A program made the translations under genes and the position numbers. A DNA stretch of 64,000 nucleotides. It comes from Luteolibacter sp. Y139 (lineage in GTDB: Bacteria; Verrucomicrobiota; Verrucomicrobiia; Verrucomicrobiales; Akkermansiaceae). The notes under the pieces were generated by a model. The model made no database searches. It was not told the DNA's origin and saw nothing but the letters and a program-made list of their open reading frames with translations. Below are positions 50,601-60,400 of this stretch, piece by piece. The stretch covers positions 1-64,000 of the forward strand of contig NZ_JBBUKT010000004.1 of the NCBI RefSeq assembly GCF_038066715.1. Reading direction: 5' to 3'. Every line of letters begins with the position of its first letter. Positions within the stretch are counted from its first letter, which is position 1.

Positions 50601-50991
50601 GTTCCTTCTGGTTGGCGGCTATGCGCTTGCGTTTCACGGAGCACCCCGGTTCACGGAAGATATCGACTTGTTCGTGTTCGTTTCACCCGAGAATGCTTCG
50701 AAGATGGCTGGGGTGATCGAAGAGTTTGGCTTTGGCGAACTTGGCCTCAGTACTGCCGACTTCCTCGTGCCGGATCAAGTGATTCAACTCGGCCGGGCTC
50801 CCCACAGGATCGACCTTTTGACCGGGATCAGCGGTGTGACTTGGGAGATGGCGTGCGAATCGAGAATTGAAGTGGAACTCGATGATTTGAAGGTTTTTGT
50901 CATCGGGAAAGCAGCTCTGGAAGCTAACAAGGCTGCTACGGGAAGGCCTCAGGATTTGGCGGACTTGGCCCGTTTGCGTGGCCGGGCTTGA
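50542..50991 (+). CDS. Nucleotidyltransferase-fold protein (AbiEii/MNT-like)
   Basis: 149 residues from the ATG at 50542; an ATG two codons upstream is equally possible. Nucleotidyltransferase signature GGYALAFHG followed by TEDIDLFV with D40-x-D42, then DQVIQLG--P-RIDLLT-ISGV and a C-terminal K-x-A-x-G-R-P-x-D-L-A-D-L. This pattern is common in stand-alone or toxin-antitoxin-linked minimal nucleotidyltransferases. No HEPN partner is adjacent. Substrate and role unknown. Confidence 0.75.
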   Translation: MKLQKDIHEFVALLLSRKVEFLLVGGYALAFHGAPRFTEDIDLFVFVSPENASKMAGVIEEFGFGELGLSTADFLVPDQVIQLGRAPHRIDLLTGISGVTWEMACESRIEVELDDLKVFVIGKAALEANKAATGRPQDLADLARLRGRA

Positions 50992-51011
50992 GGTGGGGCG
51001 CTGGGCCGTCT

Positions 51012-54000
51012 ATGTCCCCCCGCGCGATGACGGACGCCCTGCCGCCGCTGAACTACCCTGAAAGCCTGCCGGTTGTCGGCATGCGGCGGGAGATCGTTGC
51101 TGCGATTCAGGGGAATCCGGTGGTGGTTGTGGTCAGCGAGACGGGGTCGGGGAAGACGACGCAGCTGCCGAAAATGGTGGCCGAGGCCTTGGCGGGGTCC
51201 AAGCGGAAGATCGGGTGCACCCAGCCGCGGCGGATTGCGGCGGCGAGTGTGGCGAAGCGGGTGGCGGAGGAGCTGAAGGGACCGCTGGGCGGATTTGTCG
51301 GCTATCAGGTGCGGTTCGAGGACAAGACGACCAAGGAGACGCGGATCAAGTTCATGACGGACGGGATCCTGCTGGCCGAGACGCAGGGCGATCCGGACTT
51401 GAAGCAGTATGACGCGCTGATTCTCGACGAGGCTCATGAGCGCTCGCTGAACATCGACTTCCTGCTCGGCTACCTGAAGCGGCTGTTAGGCCGGCGCAAG
51501 GATCTCAAGCTGGTGATTTCCTCCGCGACGCTGGATGCGGGGTCATTCTCCGCCTTCTTCAATGGTGCGCCGGTGCTTCAGGCGGAGGGGCGCACCTTCG
51601 GGGTGGAGGAGTTCTTCCTGCCGCCTGATGAAGAGGAAGAGCTGATCCGCCATGTGCCGCGTGCGGTCGATTGGTTGACGGATGTAGATCCGATGGGCGA
51701 TGTGCTGGTGTTCCTGCCGGGCGAGCGCGAGATCCGCGATTGTGCCGATGCGCTCGATGGCAGGAGATATCGCAATACCGAGGTGCTGCCGCTCTTCGCG
51801 CGCCTCGGCCTTGGCGACCAGCAGCGGATCTTTTCGCCGGGCTCGAAGCGCCGGATCATCCTCGCGACGAATGTTGCGGAGACCTCGCTGACCATTCCGC
51901 GGATTGTCAGCGTGGTGGATAGCGGGGTGGCACGGGTCAGTCGCTGGAGCCCGGCTCGCGGGGTGCAGCGCTTGCAGATCGAGGAAGTCTCGCAAGCGAG
52001 CGCCCGCCAGAGGAAAGGGCGTTGCGGGCGTGTGCGGGAGGGCGTGTGTGTCCGGCTTTATTCTGAGGAGAACCTCAACGAGCGCGCAGAGTTCACCGAT
52101 CCGGAGATCCGGCGCAGTTCGCTCGCCGGGGTGATCCTACGGATGAAGTCGCTGGGGCTGCCGGACATCGAGGACTTTCCGTTTCTCGATCCGCCGGCTC
52201 CGAAGGCGATCGCCGAGGGATACCGGACATTGCGGGAAGTCGGGGCGCTGGACAAAGAGAAGAATCTCACCGAATCCGGTCGCACGATGGCGCGGATGCC
52301 GGTGGATCCGCGGCTGTCGCGGATCTTGTTAGAGGCGCGGCATGAGCATTGCCTCGGAGAAATTTTGCCGGTGGTGGCGCTTCTTGAATCGAGCGATCCC
52401 AAGGAGCGCCCGGCGGAGAAGATTAAGCAGGCGGATGCGGCGCATGCGCGCTGGAAGGATGTCGATTCGGACTTCCGGTCGATCCTGCGGCTGTGGCTCG
52501 ATCTGCAGCGTTTCCGTGAAGGGCGTGGCTGGAAGCGCAATCAGCTTCGCAAGTTCTGCGGTGATGCTTTCCTCAGCTATCGCCGCGTCACCGAGTGGGC
52601 GAACGTTCATGATGAGCTGAAGGAACTCCTGGATCGCGAGCTGCGCTGGCATCTGAAGCCGGCGCCGGAGACGGTCGAGAAGGGGGCTTCATACGAAGCA
52701 TTCCATCGCTCGCTGCTTGCCGGGGTACCGCGGCAGTTCGGGCTGTGGGACCGGGAGGAGAGGGCGTATCGCAGCGCTTCCGGTGGACACTTCGCGGTGT
52801 TTCCGGGATCCGGCCTGTTCGGGGGGAAGCGCTGGGATTGGGTGATGGCGATGGAGCTGGTCGAGACGACGCGGCTGTGGGCGCGGCGGATCGCTCGCAT
52901 CGATCCGGCCTGGGTGGAGCAGGTGGCATCGCACCTGTGCACGAAACGCTATGGTGACGGGCATTGGGATGAGCAGCATGGCGCGGTGTATGCGAAGGAG
53001 ACCGTCCTGTGCGGTGGGCTACCCATCGTCGCGGGCCGGCGTGTGCACTACGGGCGCATCGATCCCGAGGGTGCGCGGAAGATTTTTGTCAGGGAAGGAC
53101 TGATGCAGGGCGGCGTGAAGGGGAAGTCCCGGGCTGCCGAGCGGCTTGCCGCCTTGAAGGAAGAGATCGAAGGGATCGAGCACAAGCTGCGCCGGCCCGG
53201 CGGGCTGTGGAGCGAGGAAGCGGTGCTTGAGTTCTTCGAAAGCCGTTTGCCGGAGGGAATGTGCACGGCGAAGGCCTTCCACGACTGGCGTGGCAAGCAT
53301 GAGGAGCAGATCCTCGCGAACCGGCAGGACGTGGTGCTGGAGGATCTGGATGCGCTCGACCTTGAAGGGCATCCGGATTGGATCGAGCACGCGGGTCAGG
53401 AATATGCGCTCTACTATCGCGCCGCGCCGGGTGAGCGTGATGATGGGGTAACGATGGGCGTGCACATCGACCAGCTTCCGAACCTGCCGGATTGGCTGCC
53501 TTCGTGGGGCGTGCCGGGCGATCTTGCGTGGCGTGCCGAGTGGTTGATCCGCTCGTTGCCGAAGGACTTGCGTCGCGAATGCCAGCCGGTGGCTGAGGCC
53601 TCGAATGGCTTTGCCGATGAATGGCGCTATCGGGAAAAGGACGCGCCGCTCGAAGTACGGCTCGCGCAGTACTTGACGAAGTTTTCGGGCTTCACCGTGG
53701 AGCCGCGCGACTTTGATCTGGAGCGCTTGCCGGAAGAATTGATCACCAAGATCTGGGTCTGTGACGACGAGGAAAACGAGATCGCCTTTGGCAAGGAGGT
53801 GAAGACGCTGCGGGCCAAGCTCGGGAAGGTCGTGAAGGATCGGTTCGAGGCCGCGGCGAATGCCGAGTGGGAACGCGGCGGCATGAAGGCGTGGACGGAA
53901 GGCGATGTGCCGGAGCGGATCGAGACGTCCGCGGGTCCCGCCTTTCCGGCGCTGGTGGATGAAGGCTCATCGGTCGGGGTGCGTGCCTTTTCGAGACAGT

Positions 54001-54689
54001 CCGAGGCGGAACAATCGCACCGCGCCGGGCAGGTGCGGCTGCTGATGCTCGCGCAGCCGGATCAAGTGGCCTACCTGAAGAAGAAATATCCGCTCGGGCT
54101 GATGGCGAAGGTGGAGCTGCCGCGGATGGGAATCACGCTGGATGATCTGATCGCGCTTGCTGGTGAAGGGGCGCTGGGTGCCAAGCGTTTCACCACGCCG
54201 GCCCAATTTGCGGCGAAGTCGAAGGACGGGAAGGGCAAGTGGTTCGAAGCGGCCAACGCGATTGGCAAGTCACTGGATGCCACCTTCGATGCGATTGGGC
54301 CGGTGCGGCAGTGGATCCATGAGAACGCGAAGGACCGCAACCTTTCGGCCGTCGCTGCGGATCTGGAGGAAGAACTCGCGTGGCTGCTACGTCCACGCTT
54401 CGTGTGGCGTTCCGGATTTGCACGGATGAGAAGCCACGATCGCTACCTGCGCGGAATTCGCTCGCGCCTCGGCCGTCTTACGAGCCTGCCGCTGGTGAAG
54501 GATCTGGAGAAGATGGAGCGGGTTCGGAAGTTCTGGCAGCCGTGGTTCATCGCGTGGACGGCGAGACCGGATGATCCGGCGCTCTGGGAATATGGGTGGC
54601 TGTTAGAGGAGTTCCGATTGTCGCTCTTCGCCCCGGATATCGGTGTTGAGATGAAGGTTTCGGAGAAGCGGCTTGCGGAGGGGTTTTGA
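51012..54689 (+). CDS. hrpA: ATP-dependent RNA helicase HrpA
   Basis: 1225 residues from the ATG at 51012 (an ATG at 51027 is possible). DEAH-box helicase: Walker A SETGSGKTTQ, TQPRRIAAASVA, DEAH in ILDEAHERS, SAT, VFLPGEREI, TNVAETSLTIP and QRKGRCGRVREG. The winged-helix/OB-fold parts follow and a long C-terminal region typical of bacterial HrpA (DUF3418) runs from about 600 to the end. It unwinds RNA and acts in mRNA processing and rescue of stalled ribosomes. Three of its Leu-Leu codon pairs use the YTGTTAG word. Confidence 0.94.
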   Translation: MSPRAMTDALPPLNYPESLPVVGMRREIVAAIQGNPVVVVVSETGSGKTTQLPKMVAEALAGSKRKIGCTQPRRIAAASVAKRVAEELKGPLGGFVGYQVRFEDKTTKETRIKFMTDGILLAETQGDPDLKQYDALILDEAHERSLNIDFLLGYLKRLLGRRKDLKLVISSATLDAGSFSAFFNGAPVLQAEGRTFGVEEFFLPPDEEEELIRHVPRAVDWLTDVDPMGDVLVFLPGEREIRDCADALDGRRYRNTEVLPLFARLGLGDQQRIFSPGSKRRIILATNVAETSLTIPRIVSVVDSGVARVSRWSPARGVQRLQIEEVSQASARQRKGRCGRVREGVCVRLYSEENLNERAEFTDPEIRRSSLAGVILRMKSLGLPDIEDFPFLDPPAPKAIAEGYRTLREVGALDKEKNLTESGRTMARMPVDPRLSRILLEARHEHCLGEILPVVALLESSDPKERPAEKIKQADAAHARWKDVDSDFRSILRLWLDLQRFREGRGWKRNQLRKFCGDAFLSYRRVTEWANVHDELKELLDRELRWHLKPAPETVEKGASYEAFHRSLLAGVPRQFGLWDREERAYRSASGGHFAVFPGSGLFGGKRWDWVMAMELVETTRLWARRIARIDPAWVEQVASHLCTKRYGDGHWDEQHGAVYAKETVLCGGLPIVAGRRVHYGRIDPEGARKIFVREGLMQGGVKGKSRAAERLAALKEEIEGIEHKLRRPGGLWSEEAVLEFFESRLPEGMCTAKAFHDWRGKHEEQILANRQDVVLEDLDALDLEGHPDWIEHAGQEYALYYRAAPGERDDGVTMGVHIDQLPNLPDWLPSWGVPGDLAWRAEWLIRSLPKDLRRECQPVAEASNGFADEWRYREKDAPLEVRLAQYLTKFSGFTVEPRDFDLERLPEELITKIWVCDDEENEIAFGKEVKTLRAKLGKVVKDRFEAAANAEWERGGMKAWTEGDVPERIETSAGPAFPALVDEGSSVGVRAFSRQSEAEQSHRAGQVRLLMLAQPDQVAYLKKKYPLGLMAKVELPRMGITLDDLIALAGEGALGAKRFTTPAQFAAKSKDGKGKWFEAANAIGKSLDATFDAIGPVRQWIHENAKDRNLSAVAADLEEELAWLLRPRFVWRSGFARMRSHDRYLRGIRSRLGRLTSLPLVKDLEKMERVRKFWQPWFIAWTARPDDPALWEYGWLLEEFRLSLFAPDIGVEMKVSEKRLAEGF

Positions 54690-54719
54690 CTGTATTGCGC
54701 TGATCGGGGCTGCCCTGGC

Positions 54720-55451
54720 TTATTGAGGCTGACCGGGGACCGGCTGTGGGGGCTGGGCGGGTTGGCCTTGCTGGCCCTGCGGTGGTGGGATCGTGCGGAG
54801 GCGCGGTGGGCGGGCGCCACCCGGCTGACCTTCCTTGGGCGGGAGCACATTCCACTGGAATTGGAAACTCAACCGGGTTTCCACCTTTCGACCGTTTCCT
54901 TGGTCCTCCGGCTGATAGTAGAGGGAGACCGTGGCTTTTGCGTCGGGAACGGTGGCGGCAAGCTTGAGACCGGGCGCTGATTCCCAGAGCCGGTGCTGAA
55001 TCCAGGCATCGACCTTGGTCATGTCGAGCTGGAGCGGTTTTTCCAGCGATGCCAGGGCGGCACGGGCGGCAGCGAGGTCAGGGTAAGTGCAGGAGAAAGA
55101 AAACCGTGAAATGGGGGTCGAATCCTGAACCGGAAGAGCGGGCGGATAGTGTGCTCCCGGTGGGGTAAGCTCATGTTTGGCGAATCCGACGCCGACATCA
55201 TCGCTCTCGAAAGGAATCGATCGCGAGTCACCCGCGTTTAGAAGAAAGCGGCCTGCCTCGACGCTGTACTCGGTTGCCTGGAGCTGATTGCCGTAGGAGG
55301 GATCCCGGTTGAGGAGCTTGAAGCCAGCCGCGGTGAGGGTTTGGTAGGTGGGGCGCTTGTCGAGGGACAGGACGGGAGGCTCCTGCGCCGAGAGGCTGGA
55401 AATGCACAGCACGGCGCATGCGGCGGTGATGAGGGGTGGGAATAGCTTCAT
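54720..55451 (-). CDS. Secreted protein with Pro/Gln-rich tail, unknown function
   Basis: 243 residues. Signal peptide about 1-22; a central region (about 30-200) with alternating strands, containing FSCTYPDLAAARAALASL; and a low-complexity C-terminus rich in Pro, Gln and Gly (about 205-243). No domain recognised. It converges with hrpA, 30 bp apart, and diverges from the secretin-like lipoprotein gene. Confidence 0.7.
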   Translation of the reverse strand: MKLFPPLITAACAVLCISSLSAQEPPVLSLDKRPTYQTLTAAGFKLLNRDPSYGNQLQATEYSVEAGRFLLNAGDSRSIPFESDDVGVGFAKHELTPPGAHYPPALPVQDSTPISRFSFSCTYPDLAAARAALASLEKPLQLDMTKVDAWIQHRLWESAPGLKLAATVPDAKATVSLYYQPEDQGNGRKVETRLSFQFQWNVLPPKEGQPGGARPPRLRTIPPPQGQQGQPAQPPQPVPGQPQ

Positions 55452-55573
55452 GGCGATGAGTGAAGACGGGAATTCACGCGAAAGTATTCAATCTTCGGGT
55501 AATGAATGGCGAGTCCTTGGCCGGGACGAACTGGTGTCTTGACGAAAACAAGGGGGCCACATGGAGTCATGGG

Positions 55574-56425
55574 ATGAATGACTCCCCTCATGAATCGTCC
55601 CGCCGGACTTCTTGGATGCTTGCTTTGACGGGCATTGCATGCGCCAGCGGGCTGGCTTCGTGCGGGATGCCGAATGGCGGCATGGAACGGGTGAGCGTGC
55701 CGGTGGCGCGTCAGGCGGCGAAGCCGGGCATGGCAGTGAAGGCTTATTTTTTCACGGCTCCGGACAGCTTTGCCTTTGTGAAGGGCCAGCAGCAGCCCGG
55801 TGTGGCGGGAACTTATGATGCGGAAGCCGGTGAGGCACTGGTCGCTTCCTTGTCGCGGCGGAAAGGCTTCGAGTTATTGCAGGGCAAGCCGCAGGTTTCC
55901 TCGGCGAAGCTGGGTGAAAAGCGCGAGCTGAAGGTGACGCGGGAGTTCGTCTATCCGACGGAGTACAAGCCGCCGGTGGTTGGCAAAGTGGTGGACGGGC
56001 AGATCCAGTCGGTAACCCCGGCGACCCCTACGTCCTTTGAAAAGAAGAATCTCGGCGTGGAGCTGGGCTACCGCGCCACGCGATCGGCGGGAGGTAAGAT
56101 TCAGGTGGAACTGGATCTCAAGCGCGGGAGCTTCCTCGGCTTCGTGAACTACGGCACGCCGATCAAGACCAAGGGCAAAGGGATCTTCGGACGTGATGTG
56201 GATGTGGTGCTTACGGAAAACCGGATCGAGATGCCGGTCTTTGACGTGAAGAAGATGAGTTCCAGCGTGCTGGTGAACGATGGCGACTTCATCGCGATGG
56301 GCGGGATGATGCCTGACGAGGCGGTGAAGGATGCTCGGTTTTCGTCTTGGAAGGGCGGCAGCGCGGAATCGGTAGGGAAGAATTTCGTCGCCTTGATTCA
56401 GGTGAAGGCAGAGGCATCGGAGTGA
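55574..56425 (+). CDS. Lipoprotein with a secretin-like C-terminal domain
   Basis: 283 residues from the ATG at 55574. Lipobox ending LAS-C30 after a hydrophobic stretch. Residues about 85-275 follow the secretin (type II/III secretion, GspD/PilQ) domain pattern: GKPQVSSAKLGEKRELKV, REFVYPTEY, FEKKNLGVELGYRAT, VELDLKRGSFLGFVNYG, and MPVFDVKKMSSSVLVNDGDFIAMGG. It lacks the N-terminal ring domains of a real secretin. It may be a single-domain relative of Verrucomicrobial type IV pilus-associated proteins. An upstream in-frame extension to 55460 exists but lacks a signal sequence. Confidence 0.7.
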   Translation: MNDSPHESSRRTSWMLALTGIACASGLASCGMPNGGMERVSVPVARQAAKPGMAVKAYFFTAPDSFAFVKGQQQPGVAGTYDAEAGEALVASLSRRKGFELLQGKPQVSSAKLGEKRELKVTREFVYPTEYKPPVVGKVVDGQIQSVTPATPTSFEKKNLGVELGYRATRSAGGKIQVELDLKRGSFLGFVNYGTPIKTKGKGIFGRDVDVVLTENRIEMPVFDVKKMSSSVLVNDGDFIAMGGMMPDEAVKDARFSSWKGGSAESVGKNFVALIQVKAEASE

Positions 56426-56706
56426 TGGTTTCCCTGTCTGGAGTTATCCACCGTTCGACGCCTTCCGGCTGGAACGTGACACGCAATTGCGAGCGGGTGG
56501 TATGACGGGTTCCGGCTGGGGCGGGAAGTTGGCCGACAGTGGAAGCTGGCCATGAACGGGCGTCATTTTGGAAAGGCGTGGTTCCTCCACGGCGTAAGGC
56601 CAAGGAAGAATATGGGAAAATCTCCCATCTTGAAAAGATTTCGTGATCTTCGGATTTGCGAAATCATGGGAGCGAGTCGATAGAAGCGCTTCCCGAGGAA
56701 CCCACC

Positions 56707-57105
56707 ATGCATCGTCCGAGACATGCCCAAGTGATCGTCAAGCTGCAACTGGCGGCCATCTTGTTGTGCCTCAGTCGATTGTTGATTCCGGCCGCCTTGG
56801 TGATGGCGATCATGGCCGTGTTTTCGGGAGAGGCGGGCCATTCGAAAATCGCCCTAGCGCTCGGAGGGGCTGCGGCGGTGTTGGCGATCCTGCAATGGAT
56901 CTTCGCCTCTGGAGGGAAGTGCCCGCTGTGCATGATGCCGGTGCTTTCCCGCAAGGGCTGCTCCAAGCATCGAAACGCGCGGTGCGTGGCGGGAAGCCAT
57001 CGCTTCCCGGTGGCTTACGGGGTGCTCTTCAAGGGGCACTTCCGCTGTCCGTACTGCAACGAGCCGACGATGCTGGAACTGAAGGAAACGGTCCGCCGGT
57101 CGTGA
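56707..57105 (+). CDS. Small membrane protein with zinc-ribbon-like tail
   Basis: 132 residues from the ATG at 56707. Two membrane helices (about 12-42 and 50-70), then a cytoplasmic or periplasmic Cys-rich tail: CPLC (about 77-80), two further Cys near 90 and 98, and CPYC (about 117-120), a zinc-ribbon pattern. Function unknown. Confidence 0.65.
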   Translation: MHRPRHAQVIVKLQLAAILLCLSRLLIPAALVMAIMAVFSGEAGHSKIALALGGAAAVLAILQWIFASGGKCPLCMMPVLSRKGCSKHRNARCVAGSHRFPVAYGVLFKGHFRCPYCNEPTMLELKETVRRS

Positions 57106-57476
57106 GCTTGTCGCGTTCGCGTTGCGAACGCTGGACCATGCCTCCGCGGGAGATAAGGATTTGTGAAGAAATCAGGAAGAACGGTTCACTGATTTTTCAC
57201 CGAACATGCCATGTATAGACATGGTGGTGGAGAAGGTTTTGCCGTCGTGATTGCGAGCACGCAGGATACGACGGGAGCGTGAGGCTTCTTGAAGGCTTCT
57301 GCGAAGGTAGGAAGCTGTAAATTCAGCGTAAAGACGGGGATTCCGGAGACATGAATCGGTCCACCCGGTGTTTCCGTTGCGTTGAATTGTGGCCGGTAGG
57401 AAAGGCGACTTTCGACTACAAAAAGTAGTAAAGAATTCGAATTGCTTCGCACGGTTGTCCGTTCAATCTGCGCCCC
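57106..57476. other. Non-coding gap with two inverted repeats
   Basis: 371 bases. It holds a perfect 8-bp stem with a GTT loop at 57113-57131 (GCGTTCGC/GCGAACGC, no T run), which may end the upstream gene, and CCATGT-ATAG-ACATGG at 57209-57224. The stretch before the TPR gene is AT-rich, with CTAC-AAAAA-GTAG at about 57415, and should hold its promoter. No gene seen. Confidence 0.6.
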
Positions 57477-60400
57477 ATGATAAACCGGAAAGTTATCCTC
57501 ATTCTGGCTGCGTGCGTCTTCCCCCTGAGCGCTGGTGAGATTCCGGAAAAGGCGGAGCGCTACCGGACGATGCTGCTCAAGAAGCCGGAAAACCCGGTGC
57601 TGTTCGGCCGCATGTTGGATGCGTGGCTTGAGGAGAAGGAACTCGAGGCGCTGAAGCCGGAGTTGGAGGAGCGGGCGAAGGCGGGTGCGGCGGCGGACTG
57701 GCGTTTGCTGGCGGTTTATCATGAGCATTCGGGCGACGAGGCGGCGGCGTTGAAAGCGCTCGATGAAGCGGTGAAGCTGGCTCCTCAGGATGCGGCGACC
57801 CGGTTAGCACGCGGCAAGGCGCTCGGAGTGGCGCTGCGGTTCGATGCCGCGCTGGAAGACCTGGCTGTGGCGGCGAAGGACAAGGAACTCGGTGTCGAAG
57901 CAGGAACCTTGCGCGGCAAGATCCTCGCGCGCGCCGGCCGACCCGCGGAGGCGGTGAAGGCGTGGAAGGAACTCATCGCCGCGAATCCGGCCGACGAGGG
58001 ACTGAAGGAGGATTTGGTAGAGCTCGAGATCGGCGAAGGCATGCTCGAGGAAGCGGTGACCGCAGCCCGCGAGCTGGCGGAGAAAACGGATGATCCCTAC
58101 AAGAAGGCGCTGCGGCACCTGCAAGTCGCGGAGATCCTGGCTCAGGCGGGAAAGAAGGAAGACTCGCTGAAGGAATATCGCGATGTCTTCGCCGTTTCGG
58201 CGGAAGGATCGTGGCTCGAACGCGAGGTATTGGCTCGTGCGGGTGCACTGTTTTCGCGCGAGGATGACTCGGCGGGCTTGAAGGAATTCCTCGGCGGCTT
58301 GCGCGAGGCTTATCCGCGTCGCGTGGCGGTGAAGAAGGAAGCGGCGAAGGCGATGCTGGCCGGGGGTGAGGAGGACGAGGCGATCGCGATGTTCCGCGAG
58401 GTGCTCAAGGTGATGCCCGGCGACCGCGAGGTGCGGGAGGAATTCATCGGCTTGTTAGAAGGAGCGGAGCGGCCGAAGGAAGCCTCGGAGGAGTTGGCGG
58501 CCTTGCTCGAAACAGCGAAGGGCGACGTCGCCCTCTGGGAGCGGATGGCGGCGCTCAAGAAGGCACTGAAGGATGACGCAGGGCTGAAGGACGCGCTCGA
58601 CAAGGCGATCGCGCTGACGCCGGATGACGAGGCCGGGCAGGTGGCGCGGGCGCGTTTGTTAGAGCGGTTCGAGAAGTTCGGCGACGCGGAGAAGATCTTG
58701 CGCGAGGCGATCGCGAAGCACGGCAAGGGAGGTGAGGCGGGCGAAGCGCTGGCGACATTCCTGGTGGCTCGCGAGAAGGGCGATGATGCCGTGGCGCTTT
58801 GGAAAGAAATGGCCGCGGCGGCGGACCGCGAGGGGCTGTTGCGGATCGCGCGCTCGCTGGCGGCGAATGGCAAGTCGAGCGAGGCCTTCGCGATGCTGCA
58901 GCCGCGGGTGAAGGATTTCCCGAATGATCCGCTTTTGCTCGCGGCGCTGTGCCAGGCGGCGCAGCTCAGCGACAAGCCGGAGTCCGCGATTCCCCAGGCG
59001 ATGGAGCTGGTGAGGCAGGCGAAATCCCCGACGGATCTGGACACGGCCTTGCGGCTTGCAAGTTCGCTGATCGCACGGGCGGAAGAGCCGAAGAAGTGGC
59101 TGGATGAATTGGCGTCCAAGCAGGATCTCACGCTGCCGGAGCGGTGCTTGCTTTCCGAGATCCACGAGACGCTGGGCGACAGCATCGCGGCGGAGAAAGT
59201 CCTGAAGGATGCGATGGCCGGGGATGACAGCCTGTTGGCGGCGACGCAGCGGGTGCGGCTTCACGAAATCCGCGGTGACATGGACAAGGCGATCGCGGCG
59301 ATGCGCGAGATGATGGCGCTGCCCGGCGGGATGAAGACCGCGCACGTGAAGAAGCTGGTGGAACTGTTAGAGCGGGACGGGGATTCCGCAAAGGCGCTGG
59401 AGGCGACCAATGAATGGCTGAAGCTCGCACCGGGTGACAAGGCGGCGTGGACCAAGCGTGCCGAGCTTTTACTGGGCGACGGGCGGCCGGCGGAAGCGGT
59501 GGCGGAGCTGCGGCGTGCGCTGGCGAAATTCGGTGGCGAGGAGGAGCTGCGCGAGAAGCTTGCGGATGCGCAGCGCGAGGCCGGGATGATGGAGGAGGCG
59601 TGGCGGAGTTTCACGGCACTTTATGACGAGGCGGAGTCGCCTGCATCGAAGTTGAAATGGGCCGCGGGTTTGGCGCGGATGGCGGAGACCGAGGGCAAGG
59701 AGGAAGAACTCATTTCCGACTTCCGGCGTCGCGCCCGTGACAATCCTTCGTCGCCGCTGCCCTTGCTGGCACTGGCCGACATGTATCGCGAATGGCAGCT
59801 TCCGGATGAAGAGCAGAAGTGCGTGGCGGAAGCCTCGCGTCGCAAGCCGGACGATTCCCAGCTGAAGTTCCGCATGGCGGATCTGCAGGAGACGTCGGGG
59901 AATGCGGATGCTTCGGCGGATATCCTGCGCGGGATGCTGGGTGGTGCGGATGCACCCGAGGCGCGGCGCCGGCTTTCCTCCTTCTGGATTCGCCAGGGAG
60001 AGACCGAGCGTGCCCTGCGCGAGCTGGCGGAGAGCGGGAAGTCTTCCGACGCGCGCGCGGTCGAGAAGCTGGTGATGCCGCTGGCGCGTGCGAAGGAATG
60101 GGAAGCGGCAGCCACCGTGCTGGCGCGCGAGACGGTCGCGTATCCGGATGATTGGCGGCTCGCCTACTTGTATGCGGTGGTTTTGTTAGAAGGTGGGAAG
60201 AAGGACGAGGCGCTCGGTCGCTTTGCCGCGCTGCTGGAGGCCGACGGAGATCTCAAGACCCCGGTGCCGGCGGTTCCCCAGAATCGATACAACTACCCCG
60301 GGATGAATCCCACGGCGAAGAAGCCAGTGGTTTCCCACAAGGCGATGCCGGAGTTCTACCAGTATCAGTCGCAGGTGATGAGCTTCAAGGACCCGGACCG

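Noticed and set aside
57113..57131. Intrinsic terminator after the zinc-ribbon membrane protein
   Set aside because: The 8-bp stem is perfect, but no T run follows; recorded only as an inverted repeat in the gap.
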